Shown: in pieces, positions 38,202-47,727 of the stretch
How positions within the stretch are numbered: position 1 is the first letter of the stretch
How the letters are laid out: the number at the start of each line of letters is the position of its first letter
DNA from: Aquimarina algiphila
Lineage (GTDB): Bacteria > Bacteroidota > Bacteroidia > Flavobacteriales > Flavobacteriaceae
Assembly (NCBI RefSeq): GCF_007489275.1
Contig: NZ_VLNR01000034.1
Coordinates: 1-64,000 of the forward strand
DNA length: 64,000 nt
Direction of reading: 5' to 3'
Position numbers and translations under genes: made by a program
The notes under the pieces: generated by a model
Database searches by the model: none
What the model was told of the DNA's origin: nothing
The model's input: only the letters and a program-made list of their open reading frames with translations

Positions 38202-38513
38202 ATGAAAATACTAACAATCATATTCTCGATGTATTTCTTGGGGATTACATTTGTTCCTTGTCAGGATGGTGTGATTGATAGTGATTCGGATACTACAGAG
38301 TTTATTTCAGATTCAAATCAGCATGATCATCATCAACATATGGAATTATGTTCTCCTTTTTGTTCCTGTCAGTGCTGTCATACCAAAATAGATACATATC
38401 ATTTACATGATTATAGAATAACATCAATAATAATATCATCAGATATATTTACTTATCATAATGATGTGAAGCAAAATGTTGTAATCCCTTTATTGCACCC
38501 TCCCCAGGTTTAA
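38202..38513 (+). CDS. DUF6660-type small Cys/His-rich periplasmic protein
   Basis: 103 residues with a signal peptide (MKILTIIFSMYFLGITFVPC). The middle is strongly metal-binding in composition: HDHHQHMELCSPFCSCQCCHTK, with five cysteines within about ten residues and nearby histidines. Such proteins precede CusA genes in many flavobacteria (DUF6660), which matches the efflux genes 76 bases downstream. A periplasmic metal-buffer or metal-transfer role is likely but inferred. Confidence 0.75.
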   Translation: MKILTIIFSMYFLGITFVPCQDGVIDSDSDTTEFISDSNQHDHHQHMELCSPFCSCQCCHTKIDTYHLHDYRITSIIISSDIFTYHNDVKQNVVIPLLHPPQV

Positions 38514-38589
38514 TTTAGTTTTTTAATAGGATACATACGTCCTTTTTGGTCTTTAATCAAAGACATTTAACTAAATTAAATATACTTAA

Positions 38590-41500
38590 ATGATTAATAA
38601 ACTTATTGAGTTTTCAATCAATAACAAATTAGTTATTGCATTGTTTACCATTGCATTAATAGTTGCCGGAATCTATAGTATTAAAGAAGTACCTGTAGAT
38701 GCTGTGCCTGATATTACCAATAATCAGGTACAGGTAATTACTCAAGCACCCAATTTGAGTACCGAAGACATTGAGCAATTTGTTACATACCCCGTAGAAA
38801 TCGCTGTTGCTAATTTGCCTGGAGTAATAGAAATTCGCTCTATTTCTAGATTTGGACTTTCTGTAGTGACTATAGTTTTCAGTGATGATTTAGATACATA
38901 TTTACCAAGGCAATTGGTATCAGAAAAATTAAATGAAATAAAAACTCATATTCCAGAGGGGTTTGGAGAACCATTTATAGGTCCTATATCAACAGGGTTA
39001 GGAGAAATTTATCAATATACATTAGAGGTTACACCAGAATACAAAGATAAATATGATACCATGGCATTGCGTACCATACAAGATTGGATTATTCGCAGAC
39101 AAATGGCAATGGTTCCTGGTGTGATTGAAGTAAATGCCTTTGGAGGTATCATAAAACAATATGAAGTTGCAATAGACCCTAATGAACTTAATGCTATTGG
39201 GATTACAATTAACGATGTATATAAAGCATTAGAAAATAATAATCAAAATACAGGAGGAGCTTATATTGAGAAAAACCATCAAGCAAATTTTATTAGAGGA
39301 GAAGGGTTAGCACGAAGTTTAGAAGATATTGAAAATATTGTAGTAGTAAACAAAGTTGGTATTCCTATTACTATAAAAGATATTGGAGTAGTACAATTAG
39401 GAAGAGCAACACGTTATGGAGCATTGACCAAAAATGGAGAAGGAGAAGCTGTTGGCGGTATGATCTTAATGTTAAAAGGAGCTAGTAGTGATGATGTTAT
39501 TAAAAATGTTACTGGTAGGATAGATAAAATTCAAAAATCATTACCCGAAGGAGTTACTATTAAGCCTTTTTTAGATAGAAGTAAATTAATTACAAATACT
39601 ACTTCAACTGTAAGGAATAACTTGTTAGAAGGTGCACTTATTGTCATTTTTATTTTAGTATTCTTTTTAGGAAATTGGAGAGGGGGTTTGATTGTTGCTT
39701 CTACCATTCCTCTTTCTTTACTTTTTGCTTTTATATTAATGAATGTTTTTGATGTTTGGGCAAACCTTATGAGCCTTGGCGCAATTGATTTTGGTATTAT
39801 CGTAGATGGAGCTGTAATCATAGTTGAAAGCACTATTTTTCTTATTTATCAAAGAATTAAGAAGAAAGGAACTATTTCATCTGAAGATCGGGATGATATA
39901 ACCTATAAGGCTTCTTCTAAAATGATGAATACTGCTTTTTTTGGACAATTTATTATTTTAATTGTTTTCCTACCGATTTTGGCGTTAGAAGGAGTTGAAG
40001 GAAAAATGTTTATTCCAATGGCTTTAACTTTTGGTTTTGCTATGATTGGAGCCATGATACTTTGTTTAACGTATGTTCCCATGGTTACCTCATTATTTCT
40101 AAAAACTCCAGATGTTGAAAAGAAATACTGGGGAGACAAGATTGTTCTTTGGTTAGAGCGTAACTATGAAAAGGGATTGCTAAAAGCTTTAGAAAAGGGA
40201 AAAGTTATTGTTGTTTTATCAATTCTATTACTTGGTTTGGCAGTATTTACGTTTACCAAAATGGGAGGAGAATTTATTCCTCAATTAGATGAAGGAGATA
40301 TAGCATTTCATGCGATCTTAAAGCCCGGGAGTTCGTTGTCAGAAACAATTTCTACCACTACAAAAATTGAAAAAATCGTGAAGGAGAATTTCTCTGAAGC
40401 GAAAGATATTATTAGTAGAATAGGAGTTGCCGATGTACCCACAGATCCTATGCCAATGGATATTGCAGATGTATTTGTTATTCTGAAGCCAATTTCAGAA
40501 TGGACAAATGCTACCAGCAAAGAAGAACTCATAAATAAGATGAAGGCAAAAATCGAACAGGTTCCTGGAGTTAATTATGAATTCACTCAACCAATTGAAA
40601 TGCGTTTTAATGAACTCATTACTGGTGTTCGTGAAGATATTGCTATAAAATTATATGGGGATGATCTTATTGTCCTAGCACAAAAGGCAGAAGAAATAGG
40701 AAAAATAGTAGCTTCTGTAGATGGTGTTGCAGATATGAAAGTAGAGGCGATATCGGGACAACCACAAATTACTATTCGGTATAACAGAAAGAAGATTGCT
40801 CAATACGGTTTGCAAATAAAAGAGCTCAATAAACTAATAGAAACTGCTTTTGCAGGAGGTGTAGCTGGAACTATTTTTGAGCAAGAAAAACGTTTTGACT
40901 TGGTGGTACGCCTTAAAGAAGAATTACGTCGAGACTTAAGTAATGTAAAAAATCTGTTTGTTCCCCTATCCAATGGGACACAGATTCCGTTAAAAGAAGT
41001 AGCCAGTATAAGTTACAAACCGGGGCCAATGCAAATAAGCCGAGATAATACGAATAGAAGGACTTATGTTGGTATTAATGTAAGGGGTCGTGACATTAAA
41101 TCTCTAGTTGAAGAAATTCAACAAAAAATTGAAGCTCAGGTTAAATTTCCAGCGGGATATTATGTTCGTTATGGTGGAGCATTTGAAAACTTCGAACGAG
41201 CAACATCCAAACTTAAAACTGTAGTTCCAATAGCTTTAGGTTTGATTTTTCTTTTCATTTTTATGGCTTTAAAATCGTTTAAACAAACGATAATGATTTA
41301 TGTAGCTATTCCGTTAGCGACTATAGGAGGAGTCTTTTCTTTAATGCTTCGTGATATGCCTTTTAGTATTTCTGCAGGAGTTGGGTTTATTGTGTTATTT
41401 GGAGTAGCAGTTCTTAATGGATTGGTACTTATAAGTGGATTTAATGAACTAAAGGATGAAGGCATCACCGATATTAATGAACGAATTAGAATAGGTGCAA

Positions 41501-42927
41501 AAAGACGCATTCGGCCTATATTATTAACAGCACTTACAGATATGTTAGGGTTTTTGCCAATGGCACTATCCACTTCCTCTGGGGCAGAGGTACAACAACC
41601 ACTTGCTACAGTAGTAATAGGAGGTCTGCTAACCTCTACATTATTAACATTGTTTATTATCCCCATTTTGTATAAATGGATAGAAAATAGAGAAGAAGAT
41701 AAAATGAAATCTATAAAACCAAATAGGATTATTGCAACGGTTGTTATACTATTCTTTTTTAGTACAATACATGCACAGCAGTCAAAAATTTCTATGGATG
41801 AAGCAATTACCATGGCAATAGAAAACTACCCTACATTAAAAGCTGCACAACTTTCTGTTGAAAAAGAAAAAGCTTTGAAAACTACCGCTTGGGATTTTGG
41901 AAATACACAAATTTTTACTTCGGGTGAAGAAATACGAAATAATAGTAATGATGGTGTATATACTACCTTTGGTATTGGACAAAATAATATTGATATTTTT
42001 GGAATTGTCTCAAAAACCAGATTAACAAAAGAGAATATCAAACTGGCAGAAGCTAATGTAGAATTAAGTATGCTAGACTTAAAACAAAAAGTTCAAATTG
42101 CTTGGGCAAAAAGTTATACAGCAAAACGTTTATATGAGTCCTATGCCAAAATAGATACCGTATTTTCTGGGTTAAATAAAGCAATTGACCTACGGTTTGA
42201 AACAGAGGCAATTTCTAAACTAGAATACAATGCTACTGTAAATCAAAGAAAGTTAATACAAATTCAAAAAGAGCAAGCTTATGCATCTTATCAAATGGCG
42301 TTGCATGAGCTCAATCAATGGGTTTTGGGCGATAAATTATTCGATGTCGCAGATATACCATTGAGTACCTTTGATAATGATATTCTTATTGTAGAAGAGA
42401 ATTTAGAAAACCACCCTCTTTTCAAATATTGGCAGACACAGTCTAATATTGTAAAAGCGAGGCAAAAAGTAGCAGAGTCACAATTTTTACCGAAACTGTT
42501 TGCACGGTACGGATTTCAGAAAATAGATGAACAATCAGGTTTTAAGAGCTATCAGTTAGGAGTACAATTTCCATTGATTTTTAATAAAATAAGAGGAAAG
42601 GCAAAGGCAGCCAAAATAAATACATCTATTATCGAAGAGCAAAAGAAAGCAAATGAAGAACAACTTAAAAGTAAATATTCGATACTACTAACAAACTTTG
42701 AACAATTGCAAAAACAATGGAACTATTATAAAAACAAAGCATTACCACTTGCAATAGAACAACGTAATGGAGCCATTTTATCCTATAAAGAAGGAGCAAT
42801 GGATTATATCACTTTCATTCAAAGTATAAAAGATGCCGTTCAATTAGAAATAAATACCTGGCAAGTACTTCAATACTATTTAGAAAATAAAATACAATTA
42901 GAATATTTCTTAAACCTAAAGTCTTAA
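38590..42927 (+). CDS. cusA: CusA/CzcA heavy-metal RND pump fused to a TolC-like outer-membrane channel
   Basis: 1445 residues. Residues 1 to about 1035 are a complete heavy-metal RND pump: VPDITNNQVQVITQAP near the start, the transmembrane-4 motif SLGAIDFGIIVDGAVIIVE with its Asp residues, and twelve membrane segments. Residue M1039 begins a second part with its own signal-like segment (IIATVVILFFFSTIHAQQ), then an outer-membrane-efflux domain of about 390 residues (ISMDEAITMAIENYPTL). The segment gives the extra crossing needed to put the TolC part in the periplasm. The pump exports Cu(I) or divalent metal. Such fusions are known in Bacteroidetes. Confidence 0.93.
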   Translation: MINKLIEFSINNKLVIALFTIALIVAGIYSIKEVPVDAVPDITNNQVQVITQAPNLSTEDIEQFVTYPVEIAVANLPGVIEIRSISRFGLSVVTIVFSDDLDTYLPRQLVSEKLNEIKTHIPEGFGEPFIGPISTGLGEIYQYTLEVTPEYKDKYDTMALRTIQDWIIRRQMAMVPGVIEVNAFGGIIKQYEVAIDPNELNAIGITINDVYKALENNNQNTGGAYIEKNHQANFIRGEGLARSLEDIENIVVVNKVGIPITIKDIGVVQLGRATRYGALTKNGEGEAVGGMILMLKGASSDDVIKNVTGRIDKIQKSLPEGVTIKPFLDRSKLITNTTSTVRNNLLEGALIVIFILVFFLGNWRGGLIVASTIPLSLLFAFILMNVFDVWANLMSLGAIDFGIIVDGAVIIVESTIFLIYQRIKKKGTISSEDRDDITYKASSKMMNTAFFGQFIILIVFLPILALEGVEGKMFIPMALTFGFAMIGAMILCLTYVPMVTSLFLKTPDVEKKYWGDKIVLWLERNYEKGLLKALEKGKVIVVLSILLLGLAVFTFTKMGGEFIPQLDEGDIAFHAILKPGSSLSETISTTTKIEKIVKENFSEAKDIISRIGVADVPTDPMPMDIADVFVILKPISEWTNATSKEELINKMKAKIEQVPGVNYEFTQPIEMRFNELITGVREDIAIKLYGDDLIVLAQKAEEIGKIVASVDGVADMKVEAISGQPQITIRYNRKKIAQYGLQIKELNKLIETAFAGGVAGTIFEQEKRFDLVVRLKEELRRDLSNVKNLFVPLSNGTQIPLKEVASISYKPGPMQISRDNTNRRTYVGINVRGRDIKSLVEEIQQKIEAQVKFPAGYYVRYGGAFENFERATSKLKTVVPIALGLIFLFIFMALKSFKQTIMIYVAIPLATIGGVFSLMLRDMPFSISAGVGFIVLFGVAVLNGLVLISGFNELKDEGITDINERIRIGAKRRIRPILLTALTDMLGFLPMALSTSSGAEVQQPLATVVIGGLLTSTLLTLFIIPILYKWIENREEDKMKSIKPNRIIATVVILFFFSTIHAQQSKISMDEAITMAIENYPTLKAAQLSVEKEKALKTTAWDFGNTQIFTSGEEIRNNSNDGVYTTFGIGQNNIDIFGIVSKTRLTKENIKLAEANVELSMLDLKQKVQIAWAKSYTAKRLYESYAKIDTVFSGLNKAIDLRFETEAISKLEYNATVNQRKLIQIQKEQAYASYQMALHELNQWVLGDKLFDVADIPLSTFDNDILIVEENLENHPLFKYWQTQSNIVKARQKVAESQFLPKLFARYGFQKIDEQSGFKSYQLGVQFPLIFNKIRGKAKAAKINTSIIEEQKKANEEQLKSKYSILLTNFEQLQKQWNYYKNKALPLAIEQRNGAILSYKEGAMDYITFIQSIKDAVQLEINTWQVLQYYLENKIQLEYFLNLKS

Positions 42928-42929
42928 AA

Positions 42930-44150
42930 ATGAAAAATAATAATAAATATGTTATACTAATCTTGAGTATTGTAATGTGCATGTCAGGTTGTAAGTATAT
43001 ATCCGAAAAAGACAAAGATTCTAATGTAAACAATACGGCAATAGAAAATTTAGAAAAAAATGAAAAACGTAGTCATAATGATAAACATGGAGGAGGAGTA
43101 TTGTTAAACCAAGAACAGGTCGATATATTGGGGATAAAAATAGATACACTTATCAGGCGTAATATGAATGGTTATGTTCAGGTAAATGGAACACTAGGAG
43201 TCCCGCCTCAAAACGAAGCAATCGTAACCAGCGTTTTAGGAGCTAATATTAGTAATATTAAAGTGATAGAAGGGGATAAGGTAAGTAAAGGACAGGTTTT
43301 AACGTATATAAGCCATCCAGATATCATAGGAATGCAAACTGATTATTTACAAGCGTATAATAAACTTGTTTTTTTAGAACAAGATTATAATCGTCAAAAA
43401 AAGTTGTATGATGAACAAGTAGGTTCAGGACGTGATTATCAACAAGCAAAATCTATATTTTCAAGTACCAAGGGTTTGGTTAAAGGGTATGAAAGTCAAT
43501 TAAGACTCTTAGGACTTTCTTCAAAAAATATTAGAGAAGGAAATATCTCACAAGTAGCCTTGATAAAAAGTCCAATAGATGGTTTTATTGAAAAAGTAAA
43601 GGTGAAATCTGGTCAATATGTAGAGCCACAAACACCTTTATTTGAAATTGTGAATACAGATCATATTCATGCAGATTTAATGGTGTTTGAAAAAGATATT
43701 AGCAAGGTAAAGAATGGACAATTAGTAAAGATTAATATTGAAGCACTGGGTAATACTGAGATGACTGCAAAAATTTATTCTGTAGGAAAATCTTTTGAAG
43801 AAGGACCGAAAGCTTTACATGTACATGCAGAGATAGAAAATAAGAACAAAAATTTAATACAAGGAATGTATGTTACTGCACGAATCATTACCGAGAATAC
43901 TTTGGAGCAAGCTTTACCAGAAGGTGCTATTATTCAGGAAAATGAAACATTTTACGTGTTTGTGGCAGAAAAGAAGGATAACAATTCTTGGAATTTTGTT
44001 CCTAAAGAAGTCATTGTAAAATCGACAAGTAATGGATTTACAATTTTTGATTTTAAAGAAAAAACAAGCAAAGGAATACACTTAGCTCAAAGTGGATCAT
44101 ATTATTTAATGGCAGAGATGAAAAAAAGCGAAGCTGGACACTCACATTAA
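42930..44150 (+). CDS. cusB: CusB-type periplasmic adaptor lipoprotein of the metal-efflux pump
   Basis: 406 residues with a lipobox (VMCMSGCKYI). Typical membrane-fusion features follow: a barrel-sandwich half (GTLGVPPQNEAIVTSVLGANIS and VIEGDKVSKGQVLTYISHPD), a helical hairpin (YLQAYNKLVFLEQDYNRQKKLY), and the second half (ALIKSPIDGFIEKVKVKSGQ). Histidines flank both ends (KRSHNDKHGGG and SEAGHSH), suggesting metal binding. It starts two bases after the pump gene stops, so the pump, channel and adaptor are one operon. Confidence 0.9.
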   Translation: MKNNNKYVILILSIVMCMSGCKYISEKDKDSNVNNTAIENLEKNEKRSHNDKHGGGVLLNQEQVDILGIKIDTLIRRNMNGYVQVNGTLGVPPQNEAIVTSVLGANISNIKVIEGDKVSKGQVLTYISHPDIIGMQTDYLQAYNKLVFLEQDYNRQKKLYDEQVGSGRDYQQAKSIFSSTKGLVKGYESQLRLLGLSSKNIREGNISQVALIKSPIDGFIEKVKVKSGQYVEPQTPLFEIVNTDHIHADLMVFEKDISKVKNGQLVKINIEALGNTEMTAKIYSVGKSFEEGPKALHVHAEIENKNKNLIQGMYVTARIITENTLEQALPEGAIIQENETFYVFVAEKKDNNSWNFVPKEVIVKSTSNGFTIFDFKEKTSKGIHLAQSGSYYLMAEMKKSEAGHSH

Positions 44151-44279
44151 GCTAGTATAAAAAAGAAAAAGTGTTAGGCTAATATTTTATATGTAAAGAT
44201 ATTCATTTCTGAATTTTGCTTAATATGTTAAATTATATGATCGGTTTTTAACTGGTAGAAAAATGACAATTTCTTAAGA

Positions 44280-44295
44280 GGTAAAATCAAAAAAC
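44280..44295 (+). promoter_or_regulatory. Candidate regulator site 1 of a three-copy motif
   Basis: GGTAAAATCAAAAAAC lies 36 bases before the AraC gene start. The close variants GGTAGGATCAAAAAAC at 46150 and AGTAAAATCAAAAAGT at 46580 each precede genes of the same cluster. The spacing to the start codons differs. Confidence 0.3.
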
Positions 44296-44331
44296 TTTAA
44301 TATTTTCAAATTGTTAAATTTATAGAATATT

Positions 44332-45186
44332 ATGACTCGAGATTTTATACATATTAATGACTTTGTTATTTTGCTTGAAGAAGGTAGTGCAACAAATATT
44401 GAAGTAGATGTATGCCGTTTTGAAGAACCACTTATTGCTGTTGCATTTTATGGCTCGGGTAATGTAGACTTAGCTGTAAACTATGGACAGGTAACTAAAA
44501 AATTCCAGCATACAAAGGGTCTGGCACTTTCTTTTTATGCTGATGAAAATGTAGCATTTGAACATACTATTTCCCCAGATAAAAACCTGGAGTGTATTGT
44601 GGTGGCTACTGCTTTAAAGAATCTCGATAAGTTACCAAATCAGGAAGGAGAGATTTTTAGAGATTTGCTTCAGGAATTGGTTCATCCAAAAGATCATTAT
44701 GTCGAAGGTCCTAATTTTTTCATGACTCCTGAAATGGAACGTATAGTAGACGCAATTTTTGCTAACCAGTATTCTGGAAAGACAAAAATGATGTTTTTTC
44801 GAAGTCAGATAACGGCGTTACTTTCTCATTTTTTTGGACAATTGGCATTAATGCATAATTCGCGTTCAAAACTCCATTATAGAGATAAACTAAATGAAGT
44901 TAGAGAAGTTTTACTGAGGGATTTAGAAAACCCACCTTCTCTTAATGAACTTTCCCAACAAATAGGGTTAAATACTACAAAACTCAAAAAAGAATTTAAA
45001 GCTGTTTTTGGGGTGCCTGTATTCAAATACCTTCAAAATGAAAGGCTTTCTTCTGCTCACAAACTTATTAGTGAAAATAATGCTACTGTACAAGAAGCTG
45101 CCTGGCAGGTAGGTTATGATAGTCTTAGTTCTTTTTCCAATGCTTTCGCAAAAAAATTTGGCTATAGACCCAGTCAACTCAAGTAA
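44332..45186 (+). CDS. AraC-family transcriptional regulator
   Basis: 284 residues. The N-terminal ~180 residues form a small-molecule sensing part of no clear family. The C-terminal ~100 residues hold two helix-turn-helix motifs, with LNELSQQIGLNTTKLKKEFK and AAWQVGYDSLSSFSNAFAKKFGYRPSQLK, the classical AraC signature. It lies upstream of a four-gene co-directional cluster and is likely its local regulator. It has no phosphorelay domains, so the signal is probably a ligand. Confidence 0.9.
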   Translation: MTRDFIHINDFVILLEEGSATNIEVDVCRFEEPLIAVAFYGSGNVDLAVNYGQVTKKFQHTKGLALSFYADENVAFEHTISPDKNLECIVVATALKNLDKLPNQEGEIFRDLLQELVHPKDHYVEGPNFFMTPEMERIVDAIFANQYSGKTKMMFFRSQITALLSHFFGQLALMHNSRSKLHYRDKLNEVREVLLRDLENPPSLNELSQQIGLNTTKLKKEFKAVFGVPVFKYLQNERLSSAHKLISENNATVQEAAWQVGYDSLSSFSNAFAKKFGYRPSQLK

Positions 45187-45281
45187 TGCACTTTTCGAAC
45201 AAATCATATTTCCGCTCGAATAAATAAATCGAGCTGATAACATGCAATTTTGTGTCATCCTAATTAGTAAAACAAACAGTG

Positions 45282-45644
45282 ATGACCGCATTAGTAAAAA
45301 TTATCCTCGGACTGACACTCTCTTTTCTGGTAGCACAGAGCTCAAAAAGAGAACAAAGACAAAACTTCGTTTACACCAAATCAACTTATAGAGCAGCAGG
45401 AGATTCTATTGAGTTAAGAGCATACAAAATCCTTACGAACAAATGTAATGTCTGTCATGTTGAGCGTAATAGAAGGCGGGTGTTCACCAAAGAAAATATG
45501 AACCCTTGGGCAGCTGATGTATATGAGCAAACATTCATAAAAAAGCGAATGCCAAAGGGTAAGAAAATCAAACTCACAAACCAAGAGTACCAAGAATTAT
45601 TAACCTGGATAACCTCCACAAAAAATCATAACAATGGAATATAA
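45282..45644 (+). CDS. Small exported c-type cytochrome-like heme protein
   Basis: 120 residues from ATG 45282; a GTG one codon earlier is also in frame. A signal peptide (LVKIILGLTLSFLVAQSS) precedes one heme motif, C55-NVC-H59, and a possible distal methionine in KKRMPKGKKIKL. The shape matches the small Haem_bd/cytochrome c-like proteins of Bacteroidetes. It overlaps the next gene by 11 bases. It may supply or accept electrons for the membrane protein downstream, but this is inference. Confidence 0.75.
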   Translation: MTALVKIILGLTLSFLVAQSSKREQRQNFVYTKSTYRAAGDSIELRAYKILTNKCNVCHVERNRRRVFTKENMNPWAADVYEQTFIKKRMPKGKKIKLTNQEYQELLTWITSTKNHNNGI

Positions 45645-46128
45645 AATCAAACTCATTATATTACTACTTGGTATTTTATTCACAGGGCTTACAGCTGGAT
45701 TGTGTTTTAACTGGTCAAACACTGTCACTTCTGGCATTGGGAGATTAGATGATCTTACGTTTCTACAATCCTTTCAGGCAATGAACCGTGCGATTATCAA
45801 CCCGAGTTTCCTAATTGTGTTCTTTTCGCCTGTAATATTTCTTTCAGTAAATGCCTTTTTACATAAGAATGCAAATCCTACCACATTTTGGTCGTTTCTA
45901 CTTGCAGCCATACTCTTTTTTGTGGGTGTAGGTCTTATTACAATATTTAAAAATGTACCACTCAATGAAATACTAGACAAGACCATACTAGAAAATCTCT
46001 CGGCTATAGAATTGGCAGAATTGAGAACCAAGTTTGAACAACCTTGGAACAGATGGCACATCCAACGAACTATCACTTCATTCATTTCATTTGCCTTACT
46101 GTTGATAGGAATCATTTTTACAAAATAA
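45634..46128 (+). CDS. DUF1772 (anthrone-oxygenase-like) membrane protein
   Basis: 164 residues with four membrane segments, each a clear hydrophobic run, and the DUF1772 features LTAGLCFNWSNTVTSGIGRLDD, FLQSFQAMNRAIINPSFL and EQPWNRWHIQRT. The family includes fungal anthrone oxygenases, but most bacterial members are uncharacterised. The 11-base overlap with the cytochrome gene suggests translational coupling. Confidence 0.8.
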   Translation: MEYKIKLIILLLGILFTGLTAGLCFNWSNTVTSGIGRLDDLTFLQSFQAMNRAIINPSFLIVFFSPVIFLSVNAFLHKNANPTTFWSFLLAAILFFVGVGLITIFKNVPLNEILDKTILENLSAIELAELRTKFEQPWNRWHIQRTITSFISFALLLIGIIFTK

Positions 46129-46149
46129 AATTAAATCACTCTGCGATTG

Positions 46150-46165
46150 GGTAGGATCAAAAAAC
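46150..46165 (+). promoter_or_regulatory. Candidate regulator site 2 of the three-copy motif
   Basis: GGTAGGATCAAAAAAC ends nine bases before ATG 46174. It shares 14 of 16 positions with the site at 44280. So close to the start codon, it may instead act in translation initiation. Confidence 0.25.
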
Positions 46166-46173
46166 GAACAATT

Positions 46174-46566
46174 ATGAAGTTAGTAAGAGCAATAATCATT
46201 GGAATAATTATTTGGAGTATTGGAGTAAGCCTTTATACACTCTCCTTTTACATTTCTATTATAAAAGACACAGAACTACAGGCAAATATATTTCTTTCTT
46301 TAGGAGTAGTACCTGTGGTTTGGTTTGGAACAAAACTGTACTATAGAAAAGATAGTACTGTAAAAGGATATTGGATAGGATTAGCTTTCTTTTTAATTGC
46401 AACATTGTTAGATGTTATTATTACTGTACCCTTTTTAATACTACCCAACGGAGGAACGTATTATAATTTCTTCACTGCTGCGGGTTTTTGGCTCATAGGA
46501 ATAGAATTTATCGCAACCTCAGTATTGTATTGGTATACCAAAGTTTTATCAAGAGAAATAAAGTAA
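46174..46566 (+). CDS. DUF5367 small membrane protein
   Basis: 130 residues from ATG 46174; a TTG nine codons earlier is an unlikely start. It has four membrane segments: IIIGIIIWSIGVSLYTLSFY, IFLSLGVVPVVWFG, WIGLAFFLIATLLDVIITVPFLI and FFTAAGFWLIGIEFIATSVL. This matches DUF5367-type proteins. The function is unknown. It sits in the AraC-regulated cluster. Confidence 0.7.
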   Translation: MKLVRAIIIGIIIWSIGVSLYTLSFYISIIKDTELQANIFLSLGVVPVVWFGTKLYYRKDSTVKGYWIGLAFFLIATLLDVIITVPFLILPNGGTYYNFFTAAGFWLIGIEFIATSVLYWYTKVLSREIK

Positions 46567-46579
46567 ATTTTTTATAAGA

Positions 46580-46595
46580 AGTAAAATCAAAAAGT
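46580..46595 (+). promoter_or_regulatory. Candidate regulator site 3 of the three-copy motif
   Basis: AGTAAAATCAAAAAGT is 52 bases before the NmrA-like gene. It shares 13 exact bases (GTAAAATCAAAAA) with the site at 44281-44293, and TAAGA precedes both. Confidence 0.3.
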
Positions 46596-46647
46596 TTCAA
46601 GCTTTTAAAAGTATAATCTCAATTAATAATTATAAAAACAATTAAAG

Positions 46648-47493
46648 ATGAAAACAGAAAACATTTTAGTAATCGGCGGAACAGGAAAAACAGGGAAACG
46701 TATCGTAAATCTACTTAAAGAACAAGGACATCAAGTAAGAGTCGGGTCAAGAAATGCCTCACCATCTTTTGACTGGCATCAACCAGAAGAGTGGACAAAG
46801 GCTGTTGAAGGGATCGATAAGGTTTATATTACTTATCAACCTGACTTAGCTGTACCAGGTGCATTGAAAGCTATCGAAGAATTAGTTAAAGTATCAAAGA
46901 AAGCCCATGTCAAAAAGTTAGTGCTGCTTTCAGGAAAAGGAGAACGAGAAGCAGAACTGTGTGAACAAGTGGTTATTCATTCTGGTTTGGATTATACCAT
47001 TGTACGTGCCAGTTGGTTTAATCAAAATTTTAGCGAAAACTTTTTGTTAGAACCTATTTTAGATGGTTTTGTGGCGCTTCCACAAGCAGATGTGCAAATT
47101 CCATTTGTGGATGTAGATGATATTGCGCAAGTTGCTGTAAAAGCTCTATTGGATGATGCTCATAATGGTCAGATTTATCAGCTTACAGGAGATAAGGCAA
47201 TTACCTTTAAAGAGGCAATCAATGTCATTGCTCAGGTGAGTAATCGAATTATTACGTTTGTACCAATTTCGATATCAGAATACGGAGACGGAATGAGAAA
47301 AGCTAATTTATCTGAAGATTTCGTTTGGCTCATTGAATATTTGTTTACAGAAGTTCTTGGCAACCCTAATAACTCAGAAATTACTAATGATGTTGAAAAA
47401 GTGCTTAAGAGAAAACCAATTTCTTTTAGTGAATACGTAAATAAAACAGCAGCTACAGGTATATGGAATGTAGGAGTAAAGCAAACCATATAG
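46648..47493 (+). CDS. NmrA-like NAD(P)-binding protein
   Basis: 281 residues of the atypical short-chain dehydrogenase/NmrA family. The nucleotide-binding motif is GGTGKTG (residues 9-15), then VRVGSRNASPSFDW, SGKGEREAELCEQVV and YTIVRASWFNQNFSEN. Members act as redox sensors or small-molecule reductases such as quinone reductase-like proteins. The typical YxxxK pair of classical SDRs is absent. It closes the cluster headed by AraC, before the bidirectional terminator. Confidence 0.85.
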   Translation: MKTENILVIGGTGKTGKRIVNLLKEQGHQVRVGSRNASPSFDWHQPEEWTKAVEGIDKVYITYQPDLAVPGALKAIEELVKVSKKAHVKKLVLLSGKGEREAELCEQVVIHSGLDYTIVRASWFNQNFSENFLLEPILDGFVALPQADVQIPFVDVDDIAQVAVKALLDDAHNGQIYQLTGDKAITFKEAINVIAQVSNRIITFVPISISEYGDGMRKANLSEDFVWLIEYLFTEVLGNPNNSEITNDVEKVLKRKPISFSEYVNKTAATGIWNVGVKQTI

Positions 47494-47590
47494 ATTATTT
47501 TGTTTTGGATAAGTATTCAAAATAGCGATCGTTTTATTTTTTACTTTGAGAATGAATATTAATAAGAAACATTAAGTATTTTTCTTCATT

Positions 47591-47625
47591 AAAAAAGTGT
47601 TCTAATCTAATTAGAACACTTTTTT
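47591..47625. terminator. Bidirectional Rho-independent terminator
   Basis: AAAAAAGTGTTCTAA (47591-47605) and TTAGAACACTTTTTT (47611-47625) are exact inverse complements over 15 bases with a five-base loop and T-tracts in both directions. It ends the plus-strand NmrA gene and faces the minus-strand genes beyond. Confidence 0.85.
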
Positions 47626-47727
47626 AAATGATATCAATATTAAGCATATAAAGCTTAAAAGAGTTCTTGAGAGCTTAGCGACATTAATTTAGGAAATCCA
47701 ATAGTATTTTAAGGAAGTTTGTCAACT

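Noticed and set aside
41298..41813. A 171-codon minus-strand open frame inside the pump gene
   Set aside because: It lies antisense to the conserved RND part of cusA and has no signal, family or operon context. It reflects codon bias of the real gene.
45774..46115. A 113-codon minus-strand frame opposite the DUF1772 gene
   Set aside because: The DUF1772 frame has hydrophobic segments and family motifs, and the antisense frame has none.
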